Part shown: positions 33,526-41,045 of the stretch, one piece after another
Layout: every line of letters starts with the position of its first letter
How positions within the stretch are numbered: the stretch's first letter is position 1
From: DATADF01 sp046263155
Lineage (GTDB): Bacteria; Actinomycetota; CADDZG01; WHSQ01
Reading direction: 5' to 3'
DNA: 64,000 nt
NCBI GenBank assembly: GCA_046263155.1
Contig: JBHELF010000160.1
Coordinates: forward strand, 1 to 64,000
Position numbers and translations under genes: made by a program
The notes under the pieces: model-generated
What the model was told of the DNA's origin: nothing
Seen by the model: only the letters and a program-made list of their open reading frames with translations
Databases searched by the model: none

Positions 33526-34140
33526 CTACCCCGATGCGGCAGCCAGCTCGACCAGCTGCTCGATCACGCCTTTTTGGACCGGCACCTTTTCCGAGAGCGC
33601 GAAGTAGAGAACGCCTAGCATTCGCAAGGGGATTCGTTGCGATCGCGTAATTAGGTAAGGCCAGTCGAGATCGTTGTTCGACATGATGTCGATGATGCTG
33701 TACCAGTGGTCGCCGATCGCCTCTCGATCGACGGTCGCGGCAAGGGTGGCGACCTGGTCTTCCGGCGCCATCACATATGGCCTCGACCCAAACATCTCGG
33801 CCCTTTTCCGATGCTCTTGGAAACTGCCGTCAAATCTCGTTCCATTTTTCAGCTCGAACATCAGATCGACGGTGGTCCCATTCTTGAAGGCCTTGTGAAG
33901 CCACGAGTGCTCCATTTCCGTGACCTCGTAGCCTGCCGCATCGAGCTGTTTCAGGATCTCGGACGCGTCGTCCTCGCGTATCAGGACATCGATGTCGGCG
34001 ATCCGATCTGCGCCTCCGGTCCAGTGGGCGGTTGCCAATCCGCCGCCGACCGCGTAGTCGAAGGAACTTTCCTCGAGGATGGCGACCGCTTGGCGAAAGA
34101 CGGCCGCCGCCTTGTCTTGATCCCGCGCCTCGTTGCTCAC
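33526..34140 (-). CDS. nucleotidyltransferase-fold protein (MNT/AbiEii-like)
   Basis: This 204-residue protein has FDYAVGGGLATAHWTGG followed by RIADIDVLI, which matches the GG/GS turn and the DxD metal motif of minimal nucleotidyltransferases. The GTG start at 34140 gives MSNEARDQDK. Some members of this fold are toxins (AbiEii) or antitoxins (MntA), but no recognisable partner gene is adjacent, so it is called only at fold level. Confidence 0.65.
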   Translation of the reverse strand: MSNEARDQDKAAAVFRQAVAILEESSFDYAVGGGLATAHWTGGADRIADIDVLIREDDASEILKQLDAAGYEVTEMEHSWLHKAFKNGTTVDLMFELKNGTRFDGSFQEHRKRAEMFGSRPYVMAPEDQVATLAATVDREAIGDHWYSIIDIMSNNDLDWPYLITRSQRIPLRMLGVLYFALSEKVPVQKGVIEQLVELAAASG

Positions 34141-34227
34141 ACAGACCTTTTACCCCGTTCGCCGTCCGAGGATTGGCGTGTCGCTTAGAAGGGTCTTGGA
34201 AGTCATGGGCTAGCTATCCTTTGCGAG

Positions 34228-34641
34228 ATGGACGACGAACGCCCGCGCGGTAAGGCCGGTCCCGTCATGGAAGAGGTCCTTCGCCGGCAGGCCGAGGAGC
34301 ACCGGGAGCAATCGGCGCCTCCCGCCTATGGGACCGAGCCGTCGTCCTCTCGGACGAGCTTCGTGTTGTTCGTATGCGGGTCCTTTTGGATTGCCACCGT
34401 GCTGATACCTCTCAGGGTGGGCGAAGGCCTAACGTGGCTCTACGTGATGCGAATGACGCTCGTCATCGTTGCGGTCGCGATCCCCATGCTTCTCGTTACG
34501 GACAGAACGCTCTGGGCGTCGAAGCGCCGGTGGCTGTCGGTGGGGCTTGGCGGAGCAACCGGCCTCGGTTGGAGCCTCGCAGCACTGCTCTACATCCTGG
34601 TTTTCGTGGCCCTGTTCGAGTTCATGGACCTCTTCTGGTAG
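34228..34641 (+). CDS. small membrane protein, unknown
   Basis: This 137-residue protein has a charged N-terminus (MDDERPRGKAGPVMEEVLRR) and then three or four hydrophobic segments (SFVLFVCGSFWIATVLIPLR, MRMTLVIVAVAIPMLLV, GLGWSLAALLYILVFVALF). The start is ATG 34228. No signature is recognised. Confidence 0.6.
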   Translation: MDDERPRGKAGPVMEEVLRRQAEEHREQSAPPAYGTEPSSSRTSFVLFVCGSFWIATVLIPLRVGEGLTWLYVMRMTLVIVAVAIPMLLVTDRTLWASKRRWLSVGLGGATGLGWSLAALLYILVFVALFEFMDLFW

Positions 34642-34738
34642 CGCGCGGATAGGCGCACATGCACGCAATAGCGGAAGGCTCCCATCAACGTAGCGATAGA
34701 CAGCGCGCTCCCGTCAGCCCCTGCCAGAGGGAGGACCG

Positions 34739-34924
34739 ATGCGGGCGCGGCGAATGGACGAAGTTCCCCGCTTTGGAAGGACAAAAGTGGCCCGCGACGA
34801 CCCGGAGATCCTGCTGCTGGAGAACCTCGAAACCGATCTCCCGCCGCCGCCCGGTGTGATCGAAGCAACGCGAGCTGCCCTCGGGGAGCTAGACATCGAC
34901 GTTATTCGCCCGGACATTCCATGA
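34739..34924 (+). pseudogene. possible N-terminal remnant of an aminotransferase
   Basis: This 61-codon frame follows a good ribosome site (GAGGGAGGA before ATG 34739). Its text, RDDPEILLLENLETDLPPPP then GVIEATRAALGELD, resembles the first 50 residues of PLP-dependent class I/II aminotransferases, and it stops where the conserved fold should begin. It may be a truncated relic or a small protein that only resembles one. The next gene starts 14 bp later. Confidence 0.4.
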
Positions 34925-34937
34925 AGGAGCGCGCCGG

Positions 34938-35570
34938 GTGAACGTGCAACCTACTTTCGACGCCCAGGCCGTGTTGTCCGACGAGTTAATGAAGGACGAA
35001 AGGATTCTGTGGGGTGGCCAACCAGATCCCGACCGCCACTTCTCGGCAGCGGATGTTTTCCTCATCCCATTCAGCATCATGTGGGGTGGGTTTGCGTTGT
35101 TTTGGGAAGCGGGAGTCTTAGGTTTGTGGGGCGACTCGAACGGTGAAGAAGCTCCGTTCTTCTTCGTTCTGTGGGGAATCCCATTCGTATTCATTGGGCT
35201 GTACATGATGTTTGGGCGCTTCATCTACAAGGCCCGCAAGAAAAGGCGAACCTTCTACGTGGTTACTGATCGCCGCGTGCTGTCGCTTGTCCGGTCTCAG
35301 CGAGGAGACAAGATTCAGGCAGCTTTCATCGAAACCATCCCCTCCGTGAACAAGAGGATTCGGACAGACGGCTCGGGCTCAATCACATTCGGTTCGTCTC
35401 CTTCGTGGAGCGACTGGTACGCGAATACAGGACTTGAGTTCATGGCATGGGGATGGGGAGGCGTTGGCAATACTGTCGTGTTCTACGACGTCCCGGATGC
35501 GCGGCAGGTCGCCAAGCTTGTGAATGACCTACGACGACGTCAGACAGGCCTGGCAAGGAATGGCCAATAG
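34938..35570 (+). CDS. membrane protein with bacterial PH-like domain
   Basis: This protein has 210 residues from GTG 34938 (GAAGGAG upstream). Two hydrophobic segments (FLIPFSIMWGGFALFWEAG and PFFFVLWGIPFVFIGLYMM) are followed by FYVVTDRRVLSL, the typical opening of YdbT/bPH-type domains, and a beta-rich cytosolic part. It is the last chromosomal-type gene before the tRNA-Lys island begins. Confidence 0.75.
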   Translation: MNVQPTFDAQAVLSDELMKDERILWGGQPDPDRHFSAADVFLIPFSIMWGGFALFWEAGVLGLWGDSNGEEAPFFFVLWGIPFVFIGLYMMFGRFIYKARKKRRTFYVVTDRRVLSLVRSQRGDKIQAAFIETIPSVNKRIRTDGSGSITFGSSPSWSDWYANTGLEFMAWGWGGVGNTVVFYDVPDARQVAKLVNDLRRRQTGLARNGQ

Positions 35571-35610
35571 CCTGCGCTTCACAACTCGCGTTGCGAAGAA
35601 CAGGTAGGCG

Positions 35611-35653
35611 TGGGTGGCCAGAGAATCGAACTCTGAACCTACGGATCAAGAGT
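35611..35653 (-). repeat. tRNA-Lys 3' fragment, outermost att-like copy of element A
   Basis: This sequence matches the 3' part of tRNA-Lys (42529-42571) with three differences, two of them compensatory in the T stem (CAGAG/CTCTG instead of CAGGG/CCCTG). It has no 5' half, so it is not a tRNA gene. It marks the outer end of element A. Confidence 0.8.
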
Positions 35654-35769
35654 GTCTGGCGGTGGTCAACCGCCGTAAAACCGGGTTATCCCTGTGCGGT
35701 CTGACCGGCAGTTTTCCCGGAGTGCCTCGTCGGCGCGTCGGTGCTATGCACCTGCGTTCACTCAGGCGG

Positions 35770-35787
35770 GGTTAGCCGTGGGTTAGC
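35770..35787 (+). repeat. paired GGTTAGC repeat, element A left arm-like site
   Basis: GGTTAGC occurs at 35770-35776 and 35781-35787, an 11-bp period, 117 bp inside the left att-like copy. The same pair in the same spacing lies at 37815-37832 beside the right end of element A. Paired direct repeats one helical turn apart near att cores look like integrase arm-type sites. Confidence 0.6.
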
Positions 35788-35822
35788 GCGAGGCGGCTAC
35801 GAAAGGCTGGCTCGGCGGCGGT

Positions 35823-36410
35823 CTAGTCGCCGAGGTTCAGAAAGACCATCCAGTCAGTTTCCTCCAGGTCGGCCTTGGTGTAGCCGAGGGATCCCCGGTC
35901 GGCTACTTCGACGCTATAAAAATCGGAATCCGGCAGGTTTGGCACCGTGAAGGTCAACGTGCACACAACACTCGCATCGAAACCGCCTCCGGAACGGTCA
36001 GTCACTGTGCCTTGCTCCAGGGTGGAGCTTCCAAGAATTGTGCCCGTGCGGTCGGCCACGGCCACTACGACACCAGCAGAGATATCACTGTAGCCGCCCT
36101 CGCCCTCGCAGGGTTCGCCCAGTCGTCCGTTGAGTGAGTCAAAGGATACGGACTGAAAATCACCCGAGATCGTGAACTCGCCACTCAGTGTGTGTGTGGA
36201 GGAGGAGGAGGCAGCCGCCGAAGGCTCACCGCCTCCGTCTCCTCCGGAAAAGGCGATCGCCAAGATCGCGGCCGCGATCACTATCGAGGCCCCGATTATC
36301 AAGGGCCCTCTGTTCTGTGACATAAATGAGCCCGACGGAGGGCTTGTTGCTGGTGGCGGGGTTGCTGGCGGCGGCCGCGGTGGTGGTGGTGGTTGCTGCG
36401 CGCTAGCCAT
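35823..36410 (-). CDS. membrane-anchored protein with proline-rich N-terminus (element A cargo)
   Basis: This 195-residue protein has a cytoplasmic Pro/Ala-rich segment (residues 5-27), one membrane helix (LIIGASIVIAAAILAIAF, about 37-54) and a Ser/Gly linker. The extracytoplasmic beta-rich domain carries a Cys pair (EPCEG, VVCTL). The start is ATG 36410. It belongs to element A. The architecture suits a wall-facing sensor or receptor-modifying protein, but no family is recognised. Confidence 0.65.
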   Translation of the reverse strand: MASAQQPPPPPRPPPATPPPATSPPSGSFMSQNRGPLIIGASIVIAAAILAIAFSGGDGGGEPSAAASSSSTHTLSGEFTISGDFQSVSFDSLNGRLGEPCEGEGGYSDISAGVVVAVADRTGTILGSSTLEQGTVTDRSGGGFDASVVCTLTFTVPNLPDSDFYSVEVADRGSLGYTKADLEETDWMVFLNLGD

Positions 36411-36463
36411 CCTGGCCCCTTACTTGAGTATTGATATGTACGAGACGTACCCAAATCGACTGA

Positions 36464-36787
36464 GCAATTACCCGCTTCAGCACCTTCCGGCAAGCGTCGG
36501 AGGACAGGCGAGCCGGTGCCCAAAACGAAAGGCTCACGGGTGGTCCGCCAGGACGGAGGTCTCCTCAAGAGGAGACGCGACCTACTCTTTGGGGTCGCCT
36601 GGTCATCCATCGACACGGCTACCGCGCTGAATTCGCGTATCCAACTGTTCTTTTTGTCCCCATGCTCGACGCCTCGAAGCAAGGTCGTCTATTCAATCTT
36701 CCTGGCCGAGAACGAGAGATAGTGCGCCGAGGTCTGGAAGTCGCTTACGGAGTACGGGAGCAAATCGCCAGTGTGAATCTGACCTAG
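36464..36787 (+). pseudogene. start-less open frame, possible 5'-truncated gene
   Basis: An uninterrupted 107-codon frame with no ATG, GTG or TTG in its first half reads in part RLVIHRHGYRAEFAYPTVLF and then ASKQGRLFNLPGREREIVRR, which looks like real protein. The first ATG would leave only about 40 residues. It is either a gene cut at its 5' end by rearrangement inside element A or a chance open frame in GC-rich DNA. The rest of 36411-37025 holds no convincing gene. Confidence 0.3.
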
Positions 36788-37025
36788 AACCCTGGAATGT
36801 CGATGACTGACCCTTCGGCCGAGCTTCGCGGCAGCGAACTAGAGCCGGTTGGGCTGGGTTCATCTGGTTCCCGGGCGACGTCACGATTCTCGGCAAGGAC
36901 GGCAAGCCGATCCCTAATCAGTCCGAGCCCCGGCCCCGAGGATCATTTACGCGAGCTTGGATTTACCGAAGCGGAGATCGCTCCTCCACTTGGCGGTTGT
37001 CCAACGGCTGCCGCCTCTGCACAAC

Positions 37026-37679
37026 TTAGAGTGCCTTGTCCGCCCCGTACTCGGCCTGCTTGCGGGTATAACCGTCGTACACCAACTGCTCGATGAGGGC
37101 GGAGCGTGAGAAGCCTGACATTGAGAGGTAATCCTCGGCGGTCCCAAGGGCGTTCTCCTGACCGGAAGTTAGGTCGGACGCGGCCTCCTCACCACCACCA
37201 CCGAGTGCCTTGCCCGCCCCGTACTCGGCTTGCTGGCGGGTGTAACCGTCGAACTCCAACTGCTCGATGAGGCCGGAGCGTGAGAAGCCCGACGTTGAGA
37301 GGTAATCCTCAGCGGATCTCGCCGCCTGCTCGTTCCAGTCGAGGTTCAAGTGGTCAACGGCGAAGGCAGCGTTTTTGGTGCTGTAACCCTCGAACTCCAA
37401 CTGCTCGATGAGGCCGGAGCGTGAGAAGCCTGAGGTTGAGATGTAATCCTCAGCGGTGCTAAGGGCGTTCTCCTGACCGGAAGTCAGGTCAGACCCGGCC
37501 TCCTCACCACCACCGCCGTAGTTGCCACCAACACCGTAGTTGCCACCACCACCGCTCCCGCCGCTACTGCTGAAGAAACCGCCATCGGCATCGGAGCCGC
37601 CGCCGCAGGCGGACAGCAGCGCTACCGCCAATACAGTCAGCAGAGCAAGAGCGCGCCGAAAGACCCATTTCTGATGCAT
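37026..37679 (-). CDS. Ltp-family lipoprotein with three repeat domains (element A cargo)
   Basis: This 217-residue protein has a lipobox ALLSACGGG, a Gly-rich linker and three copies of a ~45-residue helix pair (AEDYISTSGFSRSGLIEQLE, AEDYLSTSGFSRSGLIEQLE, AEDYLSMSGFSRSALIEQLV), the pattern of host-cell-surface-exposed lipoproteins (Ltp). In phage TP-J34, Ltp blocks DNA injection by related phages (superinfection exclusion). As element cargo it may protect the host from phage (inference). The start is uncertain (ATG 37679 or 37694). The repeats are nearly identical at DNA level, suggesting recent internal duplication. Confidence 0.85.
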   Translation of the reverse strand: MHQKWVFRRALALLTVLAVALLSACGGGSDADGGFFSSSGGSGGGGNYGVGGNYGGGGEEAGSDLTSGQENALSTAEDYISTSGFSRSGLIEQLEFEGYSTKNAAFAVDHLNLDWNEQAARSAEDYLSTSGFSRSGLIEQLEFDGYTRQQAEYGAGKALGGGGEEAASDLTSGQENALGTAEDYLSMSGFSRSALIEQLVYDGYTRKQAEYGADKAL

Positions 37680-37814
37680 GTCTGCAACCCCCATTTGTCC
37701 GCCAAGCCTCTATACGAACAGTCATCGGCGCAAGAGCGACGGGAGTAAAGGGGCATTCTGGACAAACCTGGCATAGGCGTGTGATAAGCACATACCACCG
37801 ATCCTTCTAACTCG

Positions 37815-37832
37815 GGTTAGCAAATGGTTAGC
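37815..37832 (+). repeat. paired GGTTAGC repeat, element A right arm-like site
   Basis: GGTTAGC occurs at 37815-37821 and 37826-37832 (11-bp period), 29 bp outside the middle att-like copy. It matches the pair at 35770-35787, and both are followed by gcg. These pairs define the two ends of element A and differ from those of element B. Confidence 0.6.
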
Positions 37833-37860
37833 GCGATCGTCCGTTCGCGCCTCTAAATAG

Positions 37861-37906
37861 TGGGTGGCCAGGGAATCGAACCCTGAACCTACGGATTAAG
37901 AGTCCG
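37861..37906 (-). repeat. tRNA-Lys 3' fragment, middle att-like copy (junction of elements A and B)
   Basis: This 46-bp sequence (tgggtggccagggaatcg to agagtccg) is identical to 42529-42574, the tRNA-Lys segment from the anticodon arm to the 3' end. It is attL of element B and at the same time the right end of element A. The 100% identity suggests a recent insertion. Confidence 0.9.
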
Positions 37907-38018
37907 AACTACGGCTTCCTAACAAGTTCTGAATCGTGCTGACGAACGGGCTTTCGCAGGTAGTGGGCGAAATCCGCAGGCGAGATTCCTGACCTATCCT
38001 GACCACAACTGGTTGGCG

Positions 38019-38038
38019 GAATGGCAAGAGAATGGCAA
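38019..38038 (+). repeat. paired GAATGGCAA repeat, element B left arm-like site
   Basis: GAATGGCAA occurs at 38019-38027 and 38030-38038 (11-bp period). The same pair is at 42460-42479 near the other end of element B. The second copy contains the ATG start (38032) of the first element B gene, so an integrase bound here could also repress that gene. Confidence 0.65.
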
Positions 38039-38721
38039 GGCGGTGGAGCTTGCGGGCATGGCAGAGACTCCTGGTCGTGACGATCGTTGGTTTGGCGTCG
38101 ACCGGCATCGCATGCACCAGTGACGACGAAACCGCGGAGCCCGCGGCGCCCCAGATCACAGACGCTGCCGATGATCCCGAGCTCTCGCAGTCTCTGATCT
38201 CGCTGGAGGAGGTCGAGAGCGCTCCAGGTGCCCCTGAAGGGTTGGTTGAACAACCTGTCCAGGACTCTGCGCTCTACGAGAATCCTGACCCGCGAGGGCC
38301 TTGTGGCGCTCAAGTGATCCAGCCGGCCTTCAAAGACGCGGCGATCGCCGCCTTCGGAACGACCCAGCCTCCACAGGCGACTCTCGTCAATGCGGTGTGG
38401 GACCTCCCAGCGCGCGAGGCGGCGGCCTTTCTAGCGGCCACGAAGGAGGACATCAAGCCGAACTGTCCACCTTTTGTGTCCCGAACCCCCTTTGGGCAGC
38501 AGCGGGTTGAGTTCCTCGGAGAGATTCCCCTAATCGATCTCGCGGATGACGCGGTTGCGACGAGGTCGCGGATCATTCTCAAGGATCAGCCAACCCTCTA
38601 TGCAGGGGCTGCTCTCGTCCGAGCGGACACACGTTTGAGCATTGTGATCGTCTTCAGCGAGGACCCGGTCCGTGCTCAGTTCATCCAAGTAGTCGCCAAC
38701 CTCGCGGCAGCCAAGCTCTGA
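38032..38721 (+). CDS. lipoprotein (element B cargo)
   Basis: This 229-residue protein has a lipobox GLASTGIAC near residue 28 and then an acidic linker. The extracytoplasmic domain contains CGAQVIQPAFKDAAIAAFGT, NCPPFVSRTPFGQQ and a C-terminal RLSIVIVFSEDPVRAQFIQV. It resembles sensor-like exported domains of actinobacterial lipoproteins, but no family is claimed. ATG 38032 lies inside an integrase arm-like repeat. It faces the same way as xis-int. Confidence 0.7.
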   Translation: MARRWSLRAWQRLLVVTIVGLASTGIACTSDDETAEPAAPQITDAADDPELSQSLISLEEVESAPGAPEGLVEQPVQDSALYENPDPRGPCGAQVIQPAFKDAAIAAFGTTQPPQATLVNAVWDLPAREAAAFLAATKEDIKPNCPPFVSRTPFGQQRVEFLGEIPLIDLADDAVATRSRIILKDQPTLYAGAALVRADTRLSIVIVFSEDPVRAQFIQVVANLAAAKL

Positions 38722-38846
38722 ATCCCTGCTGATTCCGCGGCGCGTTGGAGTTCGGCTTCTTCTGTGGCTTCGGATGCTCAAATGACTAGCACAGAGTTGC
38801 ACCCTCCTTCGAGGGAGCGACAACAAAGGCGCTTGGTGAGGCCCGG

Positions 38847-38873
38847 CCAAGGCTTTGCCAAGGTTTCTCAAGG
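38847..38873 (+). promoter_or_regulatory. three-fold CCAAGG-type repeat upstream of xis
   Basis: CCAAGG (38847), CCAAGG (38858) and TCAAGG (38868) recur every 10-11 bp, 45-70 bp upstream of the excisionase-like start. Direct repeats phased to one turn suggest cooperative binding by Xis or a repressor controlling the xis-int operon. This is inference from pattern only. Confidence 0.45.
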
Positions 38874-38917
38874 TTGCCCCAATGGAACTCACATTCGGCT
38901 TCTGCTACTTGTGAGGA

Positions 38918-39202
38918 ATGCGGCGAAGTAGGAAGGGCCAGGCTCCCTCAGGGCAGCTTCAGTTTTCTGTCACAGGTGGTAGCTACGGTGGGCGTAGTGA
39001 CGAACCACTCCTGCTCACGGTGAAGGAGGCGGCGGCCCTAATGCGGGTCGGCAGAGACACGACCTACTCCTTGGTGGCTCAGCGACGGATCCCGTGCGTC
39101 AAGCTCGGGAAGCAGATCCGCATACCGCGGAGGGCTCTCATTGCCCATCTGGAGAAGGAAGCGGTCCAGCAGGGGCTTGACCTCGAGGGAGCCCGCACGT
39201 GA
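38918..39202 (+). CDS. excisionase-like MerR/HTH_17 DNA-binding protein
   Basis: This 94-residue protein has a MerR-type winged helix: LLTVKEAAALMRVGRDTTYS, VAQRRIPCVKLGKQIRIPRR, as in phage and ICE excisionases. The N-terminal 28 residues are basic and glycine-rich. The stop overlaps the integrase GTG by 4 nt. It probably directs excision of element B and may regulate its own operon. Confidence 0.85.
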   Translation: MRRSRKGQAPSGQLQFSVTGGSYGGRSDEPLLLTVKEAAALMRVGRDTTYSLVAQRRIPCVKLGKQIRIPRRALIAHLEKEAVQQGLDLEGART

Positions 39203-40323
39203 GGGGCAACATCAGGCGCCGATCCAAGGATTCGTGGACGATCCAGGTCTACGCCGGTAAGGACCCGGAAACCGGTCGGAAGCGCTATGTGTCGAGGAGC
39301 ATCGGAGGCTCCAAGAAAGACGCTGAGGCAGCTCTCGCGAAGCTCATACGGGCCCAGGAGACCGGCCTCGACCTGTCGGCGGCACGACTCACGGTTTCAG
39401 CTTTCCTCGATCGATGGCTGGAGGTGTGGAAGGACAGGGTGAAGCCTCGAACGCACTTCCGCTACGCCGAACTAATCCGATTGCACGTGAAACCGGGGCT
39501 GGGTCCGACGTCATTGACGAAGTTACGTCCGCTGCAGCTTGAGGAGCTCTACGGACGGCTACGGAAGCAAGGCCTGGGGGGAACAACCATCTTGCAAATC
39601 CACCGCATACTTCACGCCGCCTTCAACCAGGGAATGAAGTGGCAGCTGCTGGAGCGGAATCCGACGGATGCGGTCAAGGCCCCTCGCAAGTCTTCGCTGG
39701 AAGCAGCCGCACTAACGATCGAGCAGATCCCGACGCTTCTCGAGGCGGTTCGCGGGTCGCCCTTGGAATTGCCGACGCTGATCGCGGTCGGGACTGGAAT
39801 GCGTCTTGGTGAGGTACTTGGGCTGCGGTGGCAGGACGTCGACCTCGACAGAGCGATCGTTCGCATCCGCCAAACGCTTCAGATCACGATGCAATTCGAT
39901 ACGCCGAAATCGCACCGATCAACGCGCGCGCTGTCTCTGCCTGCCTTCCTCGTCGAAGGTCTGCGCACACACAAGAAGACTCAGAACGAGCGGCGCCTGA
40001 TGCTTGGTGAGGCGTGGCACGACCTGGACCTGGTCTGCGATCGGGGAGACGGGCAACCTCTCCGTCCGGACACAATCTCAAAGCAGTTTCGAACAGCCAC
40101 CAAGGCCGTTGGCCTCGACATCACTTTCCACGGACTTCGGCACACGCATGCCTCGCTCATGTTGGCGGCTGGCACAGACATGAAAGTGACGTCCGCTCGA
40201 CTCGGTCATTCGAGCATCAGCATTACCGCTGATCTCTATACGCACGTTGCTCCTAGCCTCGACAGGGCAGCAAGTCAGGACTTCGAAGCTCATCTCAAGC
40301 CTTTTCTGGGGGATGCCCGATGA
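39199..40323 (+). CDS. int: tyrosine site-specific integrase
   Basis: This 374-residue integrase has an N-terminal arm-binding domain (MRGNIRRRSKDSWTIQVYAG), a SAM-like core-binding domain (LTVSAFLDRWLEVWKD) and a catalytic domain with all six residues: Arg near 201 in GMRLGEVLGLRW, Lys in TPKSHRS, HGLRHTHAS near 310, His in LGHSSI near 337 and Tyr near 347 in DLYTHV. It should integrate element B at the 3' part of tRNA-Lys. The start is GTG 39199. Its stop overlaps the next gene's ATG. Confidence 0.97.
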   Translation: MRGNIRRRSKDSWTIQVYAGKDPETGRKRYVSRSIGGSKKDAEAALAKLIRAQETGLDLSAARLTVSAFLDRWLEVWKDRVKPRTHFRYAELIRLHVKPGLGPTSLTKLRPLQLEELYGRLRKQGLGGTTILQIHRILHAAFNQGMKWQLLERNPTDAVKAPRKSSLEAAALTIEQIPTLLEAVRGSPLELPTLIAVGTGMRLGEVLGLRWQDVDLDRAIVRIRQTLQITMQFDTPKSHRSTRALSLPAFLVEGLRTHKKTQNERRLMLGEAWHDLDLVCDRGDGQPLRPDTISKQFRTATKAVGLDITFHGLRHTHASLMLAAGTDMKVTSARLGHSSISITADLYTHVAPSLDRAASQDFEAHLKPFLGDAR

Positions 40324-40781
40324 ACGGCTCCATCAGCCGCAAGATGCTTTCTCTGGATTTGATTCGCGAGGAGGTTCTTTCGGAGAGAGATCTTCAACTT
40401 AGGCACTTCGATGGGCTGGATGCGAAGGCCGGCGTGCTTCTTGGCTTCGCGGGATTGCTCGCTGCTCTGGCTCCCATCCAGGAATCAGTCCTGATCGAGT
40501 TGGCAAGGGCTGCGGCGGTTATCGCAGCGGGGGCCGCGTTCAGTGCCTTTTGGCCACGTGATTATCCGGTAACTGATGTTCGAGGCCTGCGGCAGCACTA
40601 TCTCTACGCTCAGGAAGAGTTCACAAAACGCCGCTTGATGGATACGCAGATCATCATGATTGAACAAGCCCGCGATCTGATGAACAGGAAGGCGACGCGG
40701 CTCAAGATCGCCACGGCGAGTCTGGCGGTCGGGGTTCTTTTAGCAGCAGCAGGCTTCGCAGTACGCTATTTGACGTCCTAG
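40320..40781 (+). CDS. small membrane protein resembling Pycsar/SLATT-type TM effectors
   Basis: This 153-residue protein is coupled to int by an ATGA overlap. After an N-terminal helix comes HFDGLDAKAGVLLGFAGLLA, a second membrane helix ending AAFSAFWPRDYP, a polar helical stretch (RGLRQHYLYAQEEFTKRRLM) with KAT, and a third helix at the C-terminus. The DAKAG-LLGFxGLL pattern and topology resemble the small TM effector family of Pycsar and SLATT-type defence systems, which form membrane pores when a nucleotide signal arrives. No cyclase gene is seen in the element. The assignment is by resemblance only. Confidence 0.6.
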   Translation: MNGSISRKMLSLDLIREEVLSERDLQLRHFDGLDAKAGVLLGFAGLLAALAPIQESVLIELARAAAVIAAGAAFSAFWPRDYPVTDVRGLRQHYLYAQEEFTKRRLMDTQIIMIEQARDLMNRKATRLKIATASLAVGVLLAAAGFAVRYLTS

Positions 40782-40789
40782 GAGGTTCA

Positions 40790-40957
40790 ATGGCAGACGA
40801 AAAGCCACCCCAAGAGACTCCTCCACCGTCGGGGTCCGAAACTGAGGCTCCACCCCTTGACCCGGATCCCCGGTTGATTACTTATCTCGAGCGGGGCCGC
40901 AAGCCGGGCGAGCCGACGGCTCGCATCGAGGAGAAGAGCGACGACGACGGTCGATAA
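40790..40957 (+). CDS. 55-residue acidic proline-rich peptide
   Basis: ATG 40790 follows AGGAGG by 4 nt, 8 bp after the membrane-effector gene. The peptide begins MADEKPPQETPPPSGS and ends EEKSDDDGR, charged and disordered, with one short hydrophobic patch (PRLITYLERG). It could be a linker domain: the next frame (+1) stays open across its stop and reads into the ankyrin gene, so the two may be one protein joined by a frameshift. Confidence 0.6.
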   Translation: MADEKPPQETPPPSGSETEAPPLDPDPRLITYLERGRKPGEPTARIEEKSDDDGR

Positions 40958-41045
40958 TCCGGATTCGTCGAATTCTCTCTATGTACATCTGGCTGCGGAC
41001 GGAGGCATCTTTCTGATCCGCGGTGACACTGGCCAGGATGCATGG

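Noticed and set aside
35611..35653. Second tRNA-Lys gene
   Set aside because: Only the anticodon-arm-to-3' part is present, without acceptor 5' strand or D arm; it is an att-like fragment. The same applies to 37861-37906.
36797..37096. 99-codon plus-strand frame in element A
   Set aside because: A short run (DHLRELGFTEAEIAPPL) recalls the C-terminus of CaiB-type CoA transferases, but it overlaps the well-supported Ltp gene and the rest is Ser/Arg/Pro-rich; too weak to call.
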